Shown piece by piece: positions 15,648 through 23,558 of a stretch of DNA of 64,000 bases. Position 1 is the stretch's first letter, and each line of letters starts with the position of its first letter. Origin of the DNA: an uncultured Pseudomonas sp. (GTDB taxonomy: Bacteria > Pseudomonadota > Gammaproteobacteria > Pseudomonadales > Pseudomonadaceae); contig NZ_OX044366.1 in the NCBI RefSeq assembly GCF_943846705.1, positions 3,100,001 to 3,164,000 of the forward strand, read 5' to 3'. Position numbers and translations under genes: made by a program. The notes beneath the pieces were generated by a model, which saw only the letters and a list, made by a program, of their open reading frames with translations, was not told where the DNA came from and made no database searches.

Positions 15648-17915
15648 TCAGACGACCAGGCCCAGGGCGCGGTCGAGCCGTTCTTCCGGGTCACTGACGG
15701 CCCCGAGAAACTCATCGCCCCAGCGGCGGATATCGTTGTAGCTGACGATATCAAACAGTTCACGCAGGCGATCCTGGGCTTCAGCCTTGGGCATGTTCAG
15801 CGCCACGTAACAGGTTTGCACCATGTCCACCGGGTCATGCGGGTTGGTCAGCAACGCGCCTTTAAGCTCGGCGGCGGCGCCGGCAAACTCGGACAGCACC
15901 AGCACACCGCGGCCACCGAGCAAGCCTTGGGCGGCAACGAATTCCTTGGCCACGAGGTTAAGCCCGTCACGCAGCGGAGTGATCCACATCACGTCGGCCA
16001 TGGCGTACCAGGCGCTGACTTCTTCGAACGGCAGGCTGCGGAAGAAGAACTGCAGCGGCGTCCAGCCGATACGCGCAAAGCGCCCGTTAATCCGCCCTAC
16101 AGCCTGTTCGATCTGCCCTTGCAGCTCGTCGTAGATGGTCATTTCTTTGGCCGCCGGTACGCAGACCGTAACCAGGGTGACTTTGCCCAGCAACTCCGGA
16201 TTTTCTTCCAGCAGCCGTTCATAGGCGTTGAGTTTCTCCAGAATACCTTTGGTGTAGTCGAGACGCTCCACCGAGAGAATCAGTTTGACCGTGCCCAGCT
16301 CAGCGCGCAGGCGCGCCATCATCTCCTTGATCTTCGGTGACTCCAGGGCGCTGCTGACGCGGTTGATATCCAGGCCCACCGGGTGTGCACCGAGCTTGAC
16401 CACCCGCGTACCAGTGTCCACGGCCGTGGTCATGCGCTCCAGACCTACGGCGCAGCCATAGGTGATAAAGCGTGGCGCACAGTTCTGCCGGCTGACGGTT
16501 TGCAATGGCATCACACCGCGCGCGGCATCGACGAAGTTCTCCACCTGGCGCGGAATGTGGAAGCCAATGTAGTCGCACTGCAGCAGGCTGCCGATGATCT
16601 GCTTACGCCACGGCAGTACGTTGAATACATCCGCCGAGGGGAAGTAGGTGTGGTGGAAGAAGGCGATGCGCAAGTCTGGGCGCAGCTCACGCAAGTAGCC
16701 CGGCACCATCCACAGGTTGTAGTCATGCAGCCAGACGGTAGCGCCTTCGGCGGCTTCCAGCGCGGTGCGCTCGGCAAAGGCGCGGTTGACCTTGAGGAAC
16801 ACCTGCCAGTCGTCCTCGCGGAACTGTGCGCGCTCCCAGAAGGTGTGCAGGGTGGGCCAGAAGGCTTCCTTGGAGAAACGCTTGTAGAAAATGTCGACTT
16901 CTTCTTTGCTCAACGCCACCCGTGCGGCGGTCAGCTTGGGGTAGCGTTCGGCATCCACGGTGGTGTGGCTGTCGAAGGTTTCGCCGCTGTCTTCGTCATG
17001 TTCGGCCCACGCCACCCAGGAGCCGGCACGACCGTCACCGAAAAAGCTCAGCAGGGTCGGGATAATGCCATTGGGCGAGGTCGGGCGACGGCGTTGCAAC
17101 TTGCCGTCCTTGCCGCGGTACTCTTCATAAGGCAGGCGGTGATAGACCATTACCAGATCGGCTTTGCCGGGCTCGGCAACTTGCTTGCCTTCGGCGGCGA
17201 TGCCTTGCTTGCCGAGAAAGCCAAAATGCACGAAGGCTTCGAGGATGCCGCCGCAACCGGCGCGCTCGGCATGGAATACCCGCGAGAATTGACGGGTGGC
17301 TTGCAGCAAGCCCTCTTCGGATTCGCCCACGCACACGCCCTTGAACTGCCCGCTGAGCATGCTCAGGTCATTCAGGGTATCGCCTGCGGTCAGTACCTGA
17401 TCGCTGTCCAGTTCCAGCCAGTCGATCAGTGCTTGCAGGCTGCTGCCCTTATTCACGCCTTTGGGCAGAAAGTCCAAATAACGCTCGGCCGAATACAGCA
17501 GGTCACAACCCAGGCTCTCGGCAATGCTCAGGAGTTCCGGGTTGGCGGCTTCTGCAGGGCTGCAGAAGTAGGAGCAACGGCGCACTTGCGGTACGTCCTG
17601 GCGTTCCAGGGCGAGGTGTTCGATGGCGCTGGCGACCTGGCTGTCACCGGGCCAGAGGGCGTCTACTGCGCTTTGCAGCGGCTGAATCGGCTGCAAGGTG
17701 TCGCCATGCACCAGGCTGGCACCGACGTCAGAGATGATGAAGTCCGGTTGCGGCAGGGTTGGGTCGGCCAGCAGTGGCAAGACCGACTCCAGGCTACGCC
17801 CGGTGACATAGGCCAGGCGGATTTCAGGGTGGGCGGCGATTGTCTGGTAAAGGCTTAAACGATCCTTGGGATCGCCGCCGAGAAAGGTTCCATCGAGATC
17901 GGTGGCAAGTAACAT
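15648..17915 (-). CDS. ggpPS: Bifunctional glucosylglycerol-phosphate synthase/phosphatase (GgpPS)
   Basis: 755 aa fusion. Residues 1 to ~245 are a HAD phosphatase (ATDLDGTFLGG at 5-15; late GDTLNDLSML). Residues ~255-755 are a GT20 glycosyltransferase with HDYNLWMVPGYLREL, VERLDYTKGI and PLRDGLNLVAKEFVAAQ. The order phosphatase then synthase is that of GgpPS of Azotobacter and salt-tolerant Pseudomonas, which makes the compatible solute glucosylglycerol from ADP-glucose and glycerol 3-phosphate. Trehalose-6-phosphate synthase/phosphatase is the alternative, but those fusions usually have the phosphatase at the C-terminus. AGGAGGA precedes the ATG. An MFS gene lies upstream on the same strand. 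Confidence 0.85.
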   Translation of the reverse strand: MLLATDLDGTFLGGDPKDRLSLYQTIAAHPEIRLAYVTGRSLESVLPLLADPTLPQPDFIISDVGASLVHGDTLQPIQPLQSAVDALWPGDSQVASAIEHLALERQDVPQVRRCSYFCSPAEAANPELLSIAESLGCDLLYSAERYLDFLPKGVNKGSSLQALIDWLELDSDQVLTAGDTLNDLSMLSGQFKGVCVGESEEGLLQATRQFSRVFHAERAGCGGILEAFVHFGFLGKQGIAAEGKQVAEPGKADLVMVYHRLPYEEYRGKDGKLQRRRPTSPNGIIPTLLSFFGDGRAGSWVAWAEHDEDSGETFDSHTTVDAERYPKLTAARVALSKEEVDIFYKRFSKEAFWPTLHTFWERAQFREDDWQVFLKVNRAFAERTALEAAEGATVWLHDYNLWMVPGYLRELRPDLRIAFFHHTYFPSADVFNVLPWRKQIIGSLLQCDYIGFHIPRQVENFVDAARGVMPLQTVSRQNCAPRFITYGCAVGLERMTTAVDTGTRVVKLGAHPVGLDINRVSSALESPKIKEMMARLRAELGTVKLILSVERLDYTKGILEKLNAYERLLEENPELLGKVTLVTVCVPAAKEMTIYDELQGQIEQAVGRINGRFARIGWTPLQFFFRSLPFEEVSAWYAMADVMWITPLRDGLNLVAKEFVAAQGLLGGRGVLVLSEFAGAAAELKGALLTNPHDPVDMVQTCYVALNMPKAEAQDRLRELFDIVSYNDIRRWGDEFLGAVSDPEERLDRALGLVV

Positions 17916-18009
17916 GCGCTGTCCTCCTGTTCTGTTAGTGGGTGCAGTGACACGCCGAGTTAAGTCGACGCGCTGTACCGGACACTCCGCTTCATGCGTG
18001 CGCCTCTTT

Positions 18010-19287
18010 TTACGTCGGAGTCTGCTGCTCCTGGTGTTGAGATTCTTCGGTGGGCTCGGTTGCGTCTGTATGGGGGGTGTCAGGCATCAACTCGAGCACG
18101 GTATGGCTGGTACGTAGCATAGGCATAAAGTGCCCTGCCGGTGCGCTGACCAGGTCGCTGACATGGCGCAGGCGATATAAGGTGTAAGCCGCGAGCAGGC
18201 CGAGGGTTACCGCGAAATACAGCGGCAGCGCTTGGGCGCCCAGATGCTGCATCAACAGGCCAGCAAGCAGCGGGCCGCAGACCGAGCCGATGCCGTTGAC
18301 CATCAGCAAACTGCTGGAGCCGGCGAGGATTTCATCACTGTGCAGTTGGTCAATCAGCTGCGCCACGGCAATCGGGTAGATGGCAAAGGTCAGGCCACCC
18401 CAGATAAACATCATCCCAAGCAGCAGGGGGCCGGCTGGTAGCAGGCTCATCAGCAGCGCCACCACGACTGACAGGCTGACGACCCAGAGCAGCACCAGGC
18501 GACGGTCGTGTTTGTCTGAGTAAATCCCGATCGGCCACTGCAACAGTGCGCCGCCGAGGATGCTGCTACTCATCAACAGGCCCACGCCGGTGGCATCAAA
18601 GCCATTCAGGCTGGCATAGACCGGGGCCATGCCCCAGAACGCGCCTAGTGCCAAGCCGGACAAGCCCGCCGCAGCGATTGCCAGTGGCGCAATGCCGGCG
18701 ATCTGGCGCAGGTTGGTGTGCAAGGTCTCCGGTACGCTTGGCTGAACCTGGCGAGTCAGGGTTATGGGCATCAAGGCTGCGCTGATCAGCATGGCGGCCA
18801 GTACGAACAGCACGAAGTCCGTGGGCGACGCCAGGTTGAGCAGCTGTTGAGCGGCCGCCAGTGCGCCAAGGTTGACCGCCATATACACGGCGAATACCTG
18901 GCCGCGCTTATCGTTCGGCACCTGGGCGTTAAGCCAGCTCTCGATCACCATATACAGGCTGACCAGCGCCAGGCCGTAGAGCACGCGCAAACCCAGCCAG
19001 ACCCAAGGGTCGACGATCAGCACATGCAGCAGGGCAGTGATGGCAGCCAGCGCGGCACAAAAGGCAAATGCACGGATATGCCCAACGCGGCGAACCAGCG
19101 GAATCGCTAGCCAGGTGCCAAGGAGAAAACCGACAAAGTACCCGGACATAATCAGCCCGAGCATTGAGGTGGAGTAGCCTTCGGCGACGCCACGCAGAGT
19201 CAGTAAAGTGTTAAGCAGGCCGTTGCCGAGGAGGAGTAATGCAACCCCTCCTAGCAACGAGCTAATTGGGGCAAGTAAGGTCCGCAT
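18010..19287 (-). CDS. MFS transporter (YcaD/UMF-like), next to ggpPS
   Basis: 425 aa with twelve predicted helices and a hydrophilic C-terminal tail of about 35 residues (Glu/Thr/Gln-rich). The loop between helices 2 and 3 holds the MFS signature variant GTWLAIPLVRRVGHIR (about residue 57), and ESWLNAQVPNDKRGQVF follows helix 4, typical of the YcaD group. The substrate is unknown. It is 94 bp upstream of ggpPS on the same strand, so it could move a compatible solute or simply be a neighbour. AGGGTAGG precedes the ATG. Confidence 0.84.
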   Translation of the reverse strand: MRTLLAPISSLLGGVALLLLGNGLLNTLLTLRGVAEGYSTSMLGLIMSGYFVGFLLGTWLAIPLVRRVGHIRAFAFCAALAAITALLHVLIVDPWVWLGLRVLYGLALVSLYMVIESWLNAQVPNDKRGQVFAVYMAVNLGALAAAQQLLNLASPTDFVLFVLAAMLISAALMPITLTRQVQPSVPETLHTNLRQIAGIAPLAIAAAGLSGLALGAFWGMAPVYASLNGFDATGVGLLMSSSILGGALLQWPIGIYSDKHDRRLVLLWVVSLSVVVALLMSLLPAGPLLLGMMFIWGGLTFAIYPIAVAQLIDQLHSDEILAGSSSLLMVNGIGSVCGPLLAGLLMQHLGAQALPLYFAVTLGLLAAYTLYRLRHVSDLVSAPAGHFMPMLRTSHTVLELMPDTPHTDATEPTEESQHQEQQTPT

Positions 19288-19414
19288 AGCGGCCTACCCT
19301 AAGCAAGATAGGCCTGCTTGGCAAATCATGGGCGGTCGTTAAGGTGCTGCAGTTATGTTTTAAGTTGTTGTTTTAGTTATATTTATTATCGTTCGTGAGC
19401 GTACTAATTATTTT

Positions 19415-20764
19415 TTATGAGGTTGTTGTGCGGGGCACGGCAAGCAATGCAATTGGCTGCTGCAGGTCGCTGGTCTGGTTGAGGCGTTCGAGCAGCTGGT
19501 TGATGGCCTCACGCTCACGACTGTTATGCAGGTGCTGGTCTGCCGTTTCCTGCACGCTGCGTACATGCCTGAGCAGGTCTGTTTTCTGTTGCGCGCGCAG
19601 TGGCTGATAAAGCAGGTTCTTGAAGGCCTGTAGCAGCCCGACCAGCACGCTGGCATCAGTGCTGCCGTAGTTGCGAATAGGGCCGAAAACCAGCAGCACT
19701 AACTCATCCAGCGACAACTCGTAATGGAACAGGCGCGGCGGCTCATCGTCCAGCAGCGCGAAGTCGAGGTCCGGTAAGGCCAGGCGTTTACTGAACAGCA
19801 CGCTGAGTAGATCGATGGCGGTAAGCGCGGTGCCAGGGTCGTTGATCCCGGGGCTGAGGGCTTTGACCGCGATTTCGGAGATTTGCGTGCAGCCAAATAG
19901 ATAGTGAGCGTGGGCGTACTCTTCGATAAAGAAATCGAAGCAGTCGAGCAGGGCGTTGGCGACTTCCTCGTCAACCTCACGCTCCAGTTTGAACAGCGGG
20001 CGGCCCGCCATCACGAAAAAGCCACGGTGGATCAGCACGGTCATGCGCAGGTCGTGTTCAACCAATAGGGCGTTGACGGCGCTGCTGTTGAGTTCCTTGA
20101 AGTAACCGCTGCGCTGGGCGCGAACGTGCGGCCAGTGCTGATCATCGGGCCAGCTAGGCATGTCTTCGATATCGGCCAGTCGGGCCTCACTGGCGGCAAG
20201 TTTTTTCAGGGTGGTGTGGTAGAGGTTGTTGAGGATGTACTCAACCTGAATCGAGCGGCTAATCGAGTGAATAAAGTGCACAAACAGACCGAGGCAGGCA
20301 ATGCCCATACCCAGCGCAATAAGTACCCCCAGGCTAGGCACTTGGGTGGAGTTACCCTGCTCAATGGTGGTGATCAGCAACAGCGAATAGAGAATGCTGC
20401 CGAGGTAAAAGCCCAGGGTTTTCTGGTGGCCCTTGTCACTGATCAGCCCGGGGATCACCCTGGGTGAGAGGGCGGCCGAGGCGTTATTAAGCACCACCAT
20501 GACCATGGAGAAGCTGAACACCGTCAGCGACAGGATGCCGCCGACCAGGGTGCTGAGAATCAACCGAGCGTTTTCGGCGTTGCGCACCAGGCCCACATCC
20601 ACCTTGGCTTTCAACGCCATTAGCCAGGGCTGAAACTCGATGCTCATCACCACCAGGCACAGGGCGAAAAAGCCCAAGGCGATCAGCGTCGGATACAGCG
20701 CCAGGCTGTGCAGGGTGCGCTGGTAGACGCGGAAGACGATGTTGGAGAGGCGGGACACAGGCAT
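19415..20764 (-). CDS. DUF2254 membrane protein
   Basis: 449 aa. The N-terminal half has four hydrophobic helices (first at ~20-45; then LSTLVGGILSLTVFSFSMVMVVL with the conserved NASAALSPRVIPGL). The C-terminal half is soluble, with GCTQISEIAVKALSPGINDPGTALTAID, the most conserved DUF2254 segment. No biochemical role is established for the family. The gene stands alone between the MFS gene and the phh locus. Confidence 0.88.
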   Translation of the reverse strand: MPVSRLSNIVFRVYQRTLHSLALYPTLIALGFFALCLVVMSIEFQPWLMALKAKVDVGLVRNAENARLILSTLVGGILSLTVFSFSMVMVVLNNASAALSPRVIPGLISDKGHQKTLGFYLGSILYSLLLITTIEQGNSTQVPSLGVLIALGMGIACLGLFVHFIHSISRSIQVEYILNNLYHTTLKKLAASEARLADIEDMPSWPDDQHWPHVRAQRSGYFKELNSSAVNALLVEHDLRMTVLIHRGFFVMAGRPLFKLEREVDEEVANALLDCFDFFIEEYAHAHYLFGCTQISEIAVKALSPGINDPGTALTAIDLLSVLFSKRLALPDLDFALLDDEPPRLFHYELSLDELVLLVFGPIRNYGSTDASVLVGLLQAFKNLLYQPLRAQQKTDLLRHVRSVQETADQHLHNSREREAINQLLERLNQTSDLQQPIALLAVPRTTTS

Positions 20765-20817
20765 CTCGGCATGGTGGGCGTGCTGCGACTATAGCAAGGC
20801 TATGGTCACATGCGCTT

Positions 20818-20853
20818 AGCTGAGCCCTGGCGCTGCAGGGGCTGGGCTCAGCT
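20818..20853 (-). terminator. Hairpin downstream of phhC
   Basis: AGCTGAGCCC at 20818-20827 pairs perfectly with GGGCTCAGCT at 20844-20853, starting 12 bases beyond the phhC stop on the minus strand. No clear T-run follows. Confidence 0.55.
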
Positions 20854-20864
20854 GCACTTCAACC

Positions 20865-22055
20865 TCAGCAGACGCGGGCAATCGCGCTGGCTAATGGCTC
20901 TAGGCGATTGGCATCCAGCCCCGCCATATTGGCCCGGCCACTGCCGACCATATACACGCTGAACTCATCACGCAGACGCTGGACCTGCATTGGCGAGAGG
21001 CCGGTGTAGGAGAACATTCCGCGCTGTTTGCTGATATGCGCGAACCGCTCTGCCAGTCCGTGGGGCTGCAAGGCCGCAACCAGCCCGCTGCGCAAACTGG
21101 CAACCCGTTGCCGCATGCTTTCCAGCTCGCTCATCCACAGTGCTTGCAGCTCGTCGTCAGCCAGGATGCTTGCGACCACTGCCGCGCCGTGGGCGGGTGG
21201 CGTGGACCACAGGTTACGCGCAATAAACGCCAGCTGGCTGCGTACATCCTGCAATTTACTGGCACTTTCGGCGCAGACGATCAGCGCGCCGGTGCGCTCA
21301 CGGTACAGGCCAAAGTTCTTTGAGCAGGAGCTGGTGATCAGTAACTCAGGTAACTCGGCGGCAAACAGACGCACGGCAAAGGCGTCCTGCTCCAGACCAT
21401 CACCGAAGCCTTGGTAGGCAAAGTCGATTAATGGCAGCAGCTCGCGCGCCTTGACCACGTGCAGTACGCGCTTCCAGTCACGTGGGCTGAGGTCGAAGCC
21501 GGTGGGGTTGTGGCAGCAGGCATGCAGCAACACCACGTCGCCTTTGGGTACATGGCTGAGGGCGGCGAGCATCGCTTCGACATTCAGTTGATTGTCTGCG
21601 CCGACATAAGGGTAATGACCGACGCGCAAACCGGCGGCAGCAAAGATGCTTTCATGGATCGGCCAGGTCGGATCACTCAGCCAAATGCCGCGCCCTGGCA
21701 GGCAATTAGCAATAAATTCGGCGCTCAGGCGCAGCGCACCTGTGCCACCGGGGGTTTGTGTGGCCGCCGCACGCTCTTCCAGTAAATGGCACTCTGCGCC
21801 CAGTACCAGCTGGCTTAACAGTCGGCCAAACAGCGCGTCGCCATGGCCGCCGATGTAGCTTTTAGTGGTTTCGCTCTGTTGCAGCGTCAGCTCCGCCAGC
21901 TTGACCGCCTGAGGAATGGGCGTGAGGCCTTGAGCATCCTTGTACACGCCAACGCCGAGGTCGAACTTGGCTGGGTTGCGGTCCGCGCGGTAAGCCTCCA
22001 TCAGGCCGAGAATCGGGTCGCCGGGAACGCGTGCGATTCTGTGGAAGTGGTTCAC
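20865..22055 (-). CDS. phhC: Aromatic amino acid aminotransferase PhhC
   Basis: 396 aa, class I PLP aminotransferase of the TyrB/AspC group. CHNPTG is at residues 181-186, DFAYQGFGDG at 211-220, the PLP lysine at 246 in SSCSKNFGLYRERTG, and a late substrate arginine follows in the GRANMAGL segment. It converts tyrosine and phenylalanine to their keto acids in the cytoplasm, the step after PhhA. It overlaps phhB by 4 bp in the phhABC order typical of pseudomonads. Confidence 0.92.
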   Translation of the reverse strand: MNHFHRIARVPGDPILGLMEAYRADRNPAKFDLGVGVYKDAQGLTPIPQAVKLAELTLQQSETTKSYIGGHGDALFGRLLSQLVLGAECHLLEERAAATQTPGGTGALRLSAEFIANCLPGRGIWLSDPTWPIHESIFAAAGLRVGHYPYVGADNQLNVEAMLAALSHVPKGDVVLLHACCHNPTGFDLSPRDWKRVLHVVKARELLPLIDFAYQGFGDGLEQDAFAVRLFAAELPELLITSSCSKNFGLYRERTGALIVCAESASKLQDVRSQLAFIARNLWSTPPAHGAAVVASILADDELQALWMSELESMRQRVASLRSGLVAALQPHGLAERFAHISKQRGMFSYTGLSPMQVQRLRDEFSVYMVGSGRANMAGLDANRLEPLASAIARVC

Positions 22056-22405
22056 TTGCGACCCTCGGCGCTGGCCGCCAGCACATCGGTACGCGCAGCC
22101 ATGATGAAGTCATTGCGGTGCAAGCCGCGCATTTCATGGCTCCACCAGGTCACGGTGACTTTGCCCCACTCGGTGAGCAATGCCGGGTGGTGGCCGACTT
22201 CCTCGGCGATGGCGCCGACCGCATTGGTAAAGGCCAGGGCGTGGCGGAAGGTGCGGAATAGATAGGAGCGCTCCAGTTCCATATGATCATCACGCACTTC
22301 GATGTTCCAATCCGGGATCTCGCGGATCAGTTCGGCCAGCTCGTCATCGCTGACTTTCGGCGCATCGGCGCGGCAGGCTTCGCATTGGGCTTGGGCAAGG
22401 GACAT
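22052..22405 (-). CDS. phhB: Pterin-4a-carbinolamine dehydratase PhhB
   Basis: 117 aa. The family histidine motif is present (GHHPALLTEW with H72 and H73, then H90 in TWWSHEMRGLH). It regenerates the tetrahydrobiopterin-type cofactor for PhhA by dehydrating the 4a-hydroxy intermediate. The ATG at 22403-22405 is preceded by GGAGAAA; a longer in-frame frame runs into the upstream repeat and is rejected. An inverted-repeat element separates it from phhA. Confidence 0.94.
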   Translation of the reverse strand: MSLAQAQCEACRADAPKVSDDELAELIREIPDWNIEVRDDHMELERSYLFRTFRHALAFTNAVGAIAEEVGHHPALLTEWGKVTVTWWSHEMRGLHRNDFIMAARTDVLAASAEGRK

Positions 22406-22434
22406 CAGGTTTCTCCAGAATTCGATGGTGAACC

Positions 22435-22508
22435 GTAGGATGGATGGAGCGTAGCGACACCCATCACATCGGGGAATGATGGGTATCGCGCGGCTCAACC
22501 CATCCTAC
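22435..22508. repeat. REP-like inverted repeat, phhA-phhB junction
   Basis: GTAGGATGGATGGAGC then ACCCATC on the left, and GATGGGTATCGC then GCTCAACCCATCCTAC on the right, form an imperfect hairpin of about 30-bp arms. The same sequence family recurs at 39966-40047, so it is an interspersed element rather than a local accident. Confidence 0.75.
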
Positions 22509-22516
22509 ACATGCAG

Positions 22517-23302
22517 TTAAGCGGCTCTTGGGGCAAATTTTGGCGCGTGCAGGCCCAAACGCATGGCCTGCTGGACCATAGCCATGATGTCTTCGTGAGC
22601 CAACTCAAACAGGCGCTTGAGCTCTGGCAACACGAAATACAACGGTTGCAGGATATCGATGCGGTAGGGCGTGCGCATGGCCTCGACGGGGTCGAAGAGC
22701 AGTTGCTCGGGCGCATCGGACAGGCAATACAAGGTTTCTTTCGGTGACGAGAGAATGCCGCCACCATAGATGCGCCGACCCTGGCTGGTGTCGACCAGGC
22801 CGAACTCGATGGTCAGCCAATACAGCCGCGCCAGGTACACGCGCTCTTCCTTGCTGGCTGCCAGGCCGAGCTTGCCGTAGGTGTGGGTGAACTCGGCAAA
22901 CCAGGGGTTGGTGAGCAGCGGGCAGTGGCCGAATACTTCGTGAAAAATGTCCGGCTCCTGCAGGTAATCCAGCTCTTGCGGGGTGCGGATAAAGGTGGCT
23001 ACCGGGAATTGCTTGCTAGCCAGCAGCTCGAAGAAGGTCTGAAACGGAATCAGCGCCGGTACCCGCGCCACCCGCCAGCCGGTGCTGGCTTCAAGCGCCC
23101 GGTTAACCTCGCCCAGTTGCGGGATGCGCTCATGGGGCAGGGCGAGCTGTTCGATACCGTCCAGGTATTCCTGGCAGGCACGCCCTTCGATCACCTTGAG
23201 CTGGCGGGTGATCAGGGTGTTCCACACCTGATGCTCGCTTTCCGGGTAATCGATAAAGCCACTGTCGTCCGGTTCACGAGCCTGGTATTGCGTGCTCTTC
23301 AT
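22517..23302 (-). CDS. phhA: Phenylalanine 4-hydroxylase PhhA
   Basis: 261 aa, the usual bacterial catalytic-domain-only length. The iron ligands are H121 and H126 (FHEVFGHCPL) and E166 (WLTIEFGLV); GGGILSSPKE follows. It hydroxylates phenylalanine to tyrosine with a pterin cofactor. GGAGGCAGCG precedes the ATG. It is the first gene of phhABC, divergent from phhR. The leader carries a Crc-type AACAACAA and a PhhR-box candidate. Confidence 0.96.
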   Translation of the reverse strand: MKSTQYQAREPDDSGFIDYPESEHQVWNTLITRQLKVIEGRACQEYLDGIEQLALPHERIPQLGEVNRALEASTGWRVARVPALIPFQTFFELLASKQFPVATFIRTPQELDYLQEPDIFHEVFGHCPLLTNPWFAEFTHTYGKLGLAASKEERVYLARLYWLTIEFGLVDTSQGRRIYGGGILSSPKETLYCLSDAPEQLLFDPVEAMRTPYRIDILQPLYFVLPELKRLFELAHEDIMAMVQQAMRLGLHAPKFAPRAA

Positions 23303-23322
23303 CGCTGCCTCCTGCTGGGGCT

Positions 23323-23330
23323 TTGTTGTT
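23323..23330 (-). promoter_or_regulatory. Candidate Hfq/Crc motif in the phhA leader
   Basis: On the minus strand AACAACAA lies 21-28 bases before the phhA ATG, immediately upstream of the ribosome site, a perfect AANAANAA match. Confidence 0.5.
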
Positions 23331-23412
23331 GTATTGGAGCTAGAAATACCCCGCTTAGTGCCGCTGCGCAGCGCATTAATAGGTGCAGCGCCGGTGGTAT
23401 GGGGCGGTATTT

Positions 23413-23430
23413 TGTAAAGAAATGATTACG
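23413..23430 (-). promoter_or_regulatory. Candidate PhhR box
   Basis: TGTAAA-N6-ATTACG resembles the published PhhR consensus TGTAAA-N6-TTTACA with two mismatches in the right half. It lies about 110 bp upstream of the phhA ATG and 130 bp upstream of phhR, suitable for control of either. Confidence 0.5.
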
Positions 23431-23558
23431 TGCTTGGCGATGTGGCGAAGCATCGCCTTGCTGGTGCGCTAATCTGTCACATATTCTTGACGAACAATCC
23501 GCTGCCGCCGACGATTCCTCTGCCGCAGCTTATAAAAAAGCCTGATCAGAGCCCTGCC

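Noticed and set aside
16383..17858. 491-codon plus-strand frame opposite ggpPS
   Set aside because: Shadow frame; ggpPS carries all HAD and GT20 motifs on the minus strand.
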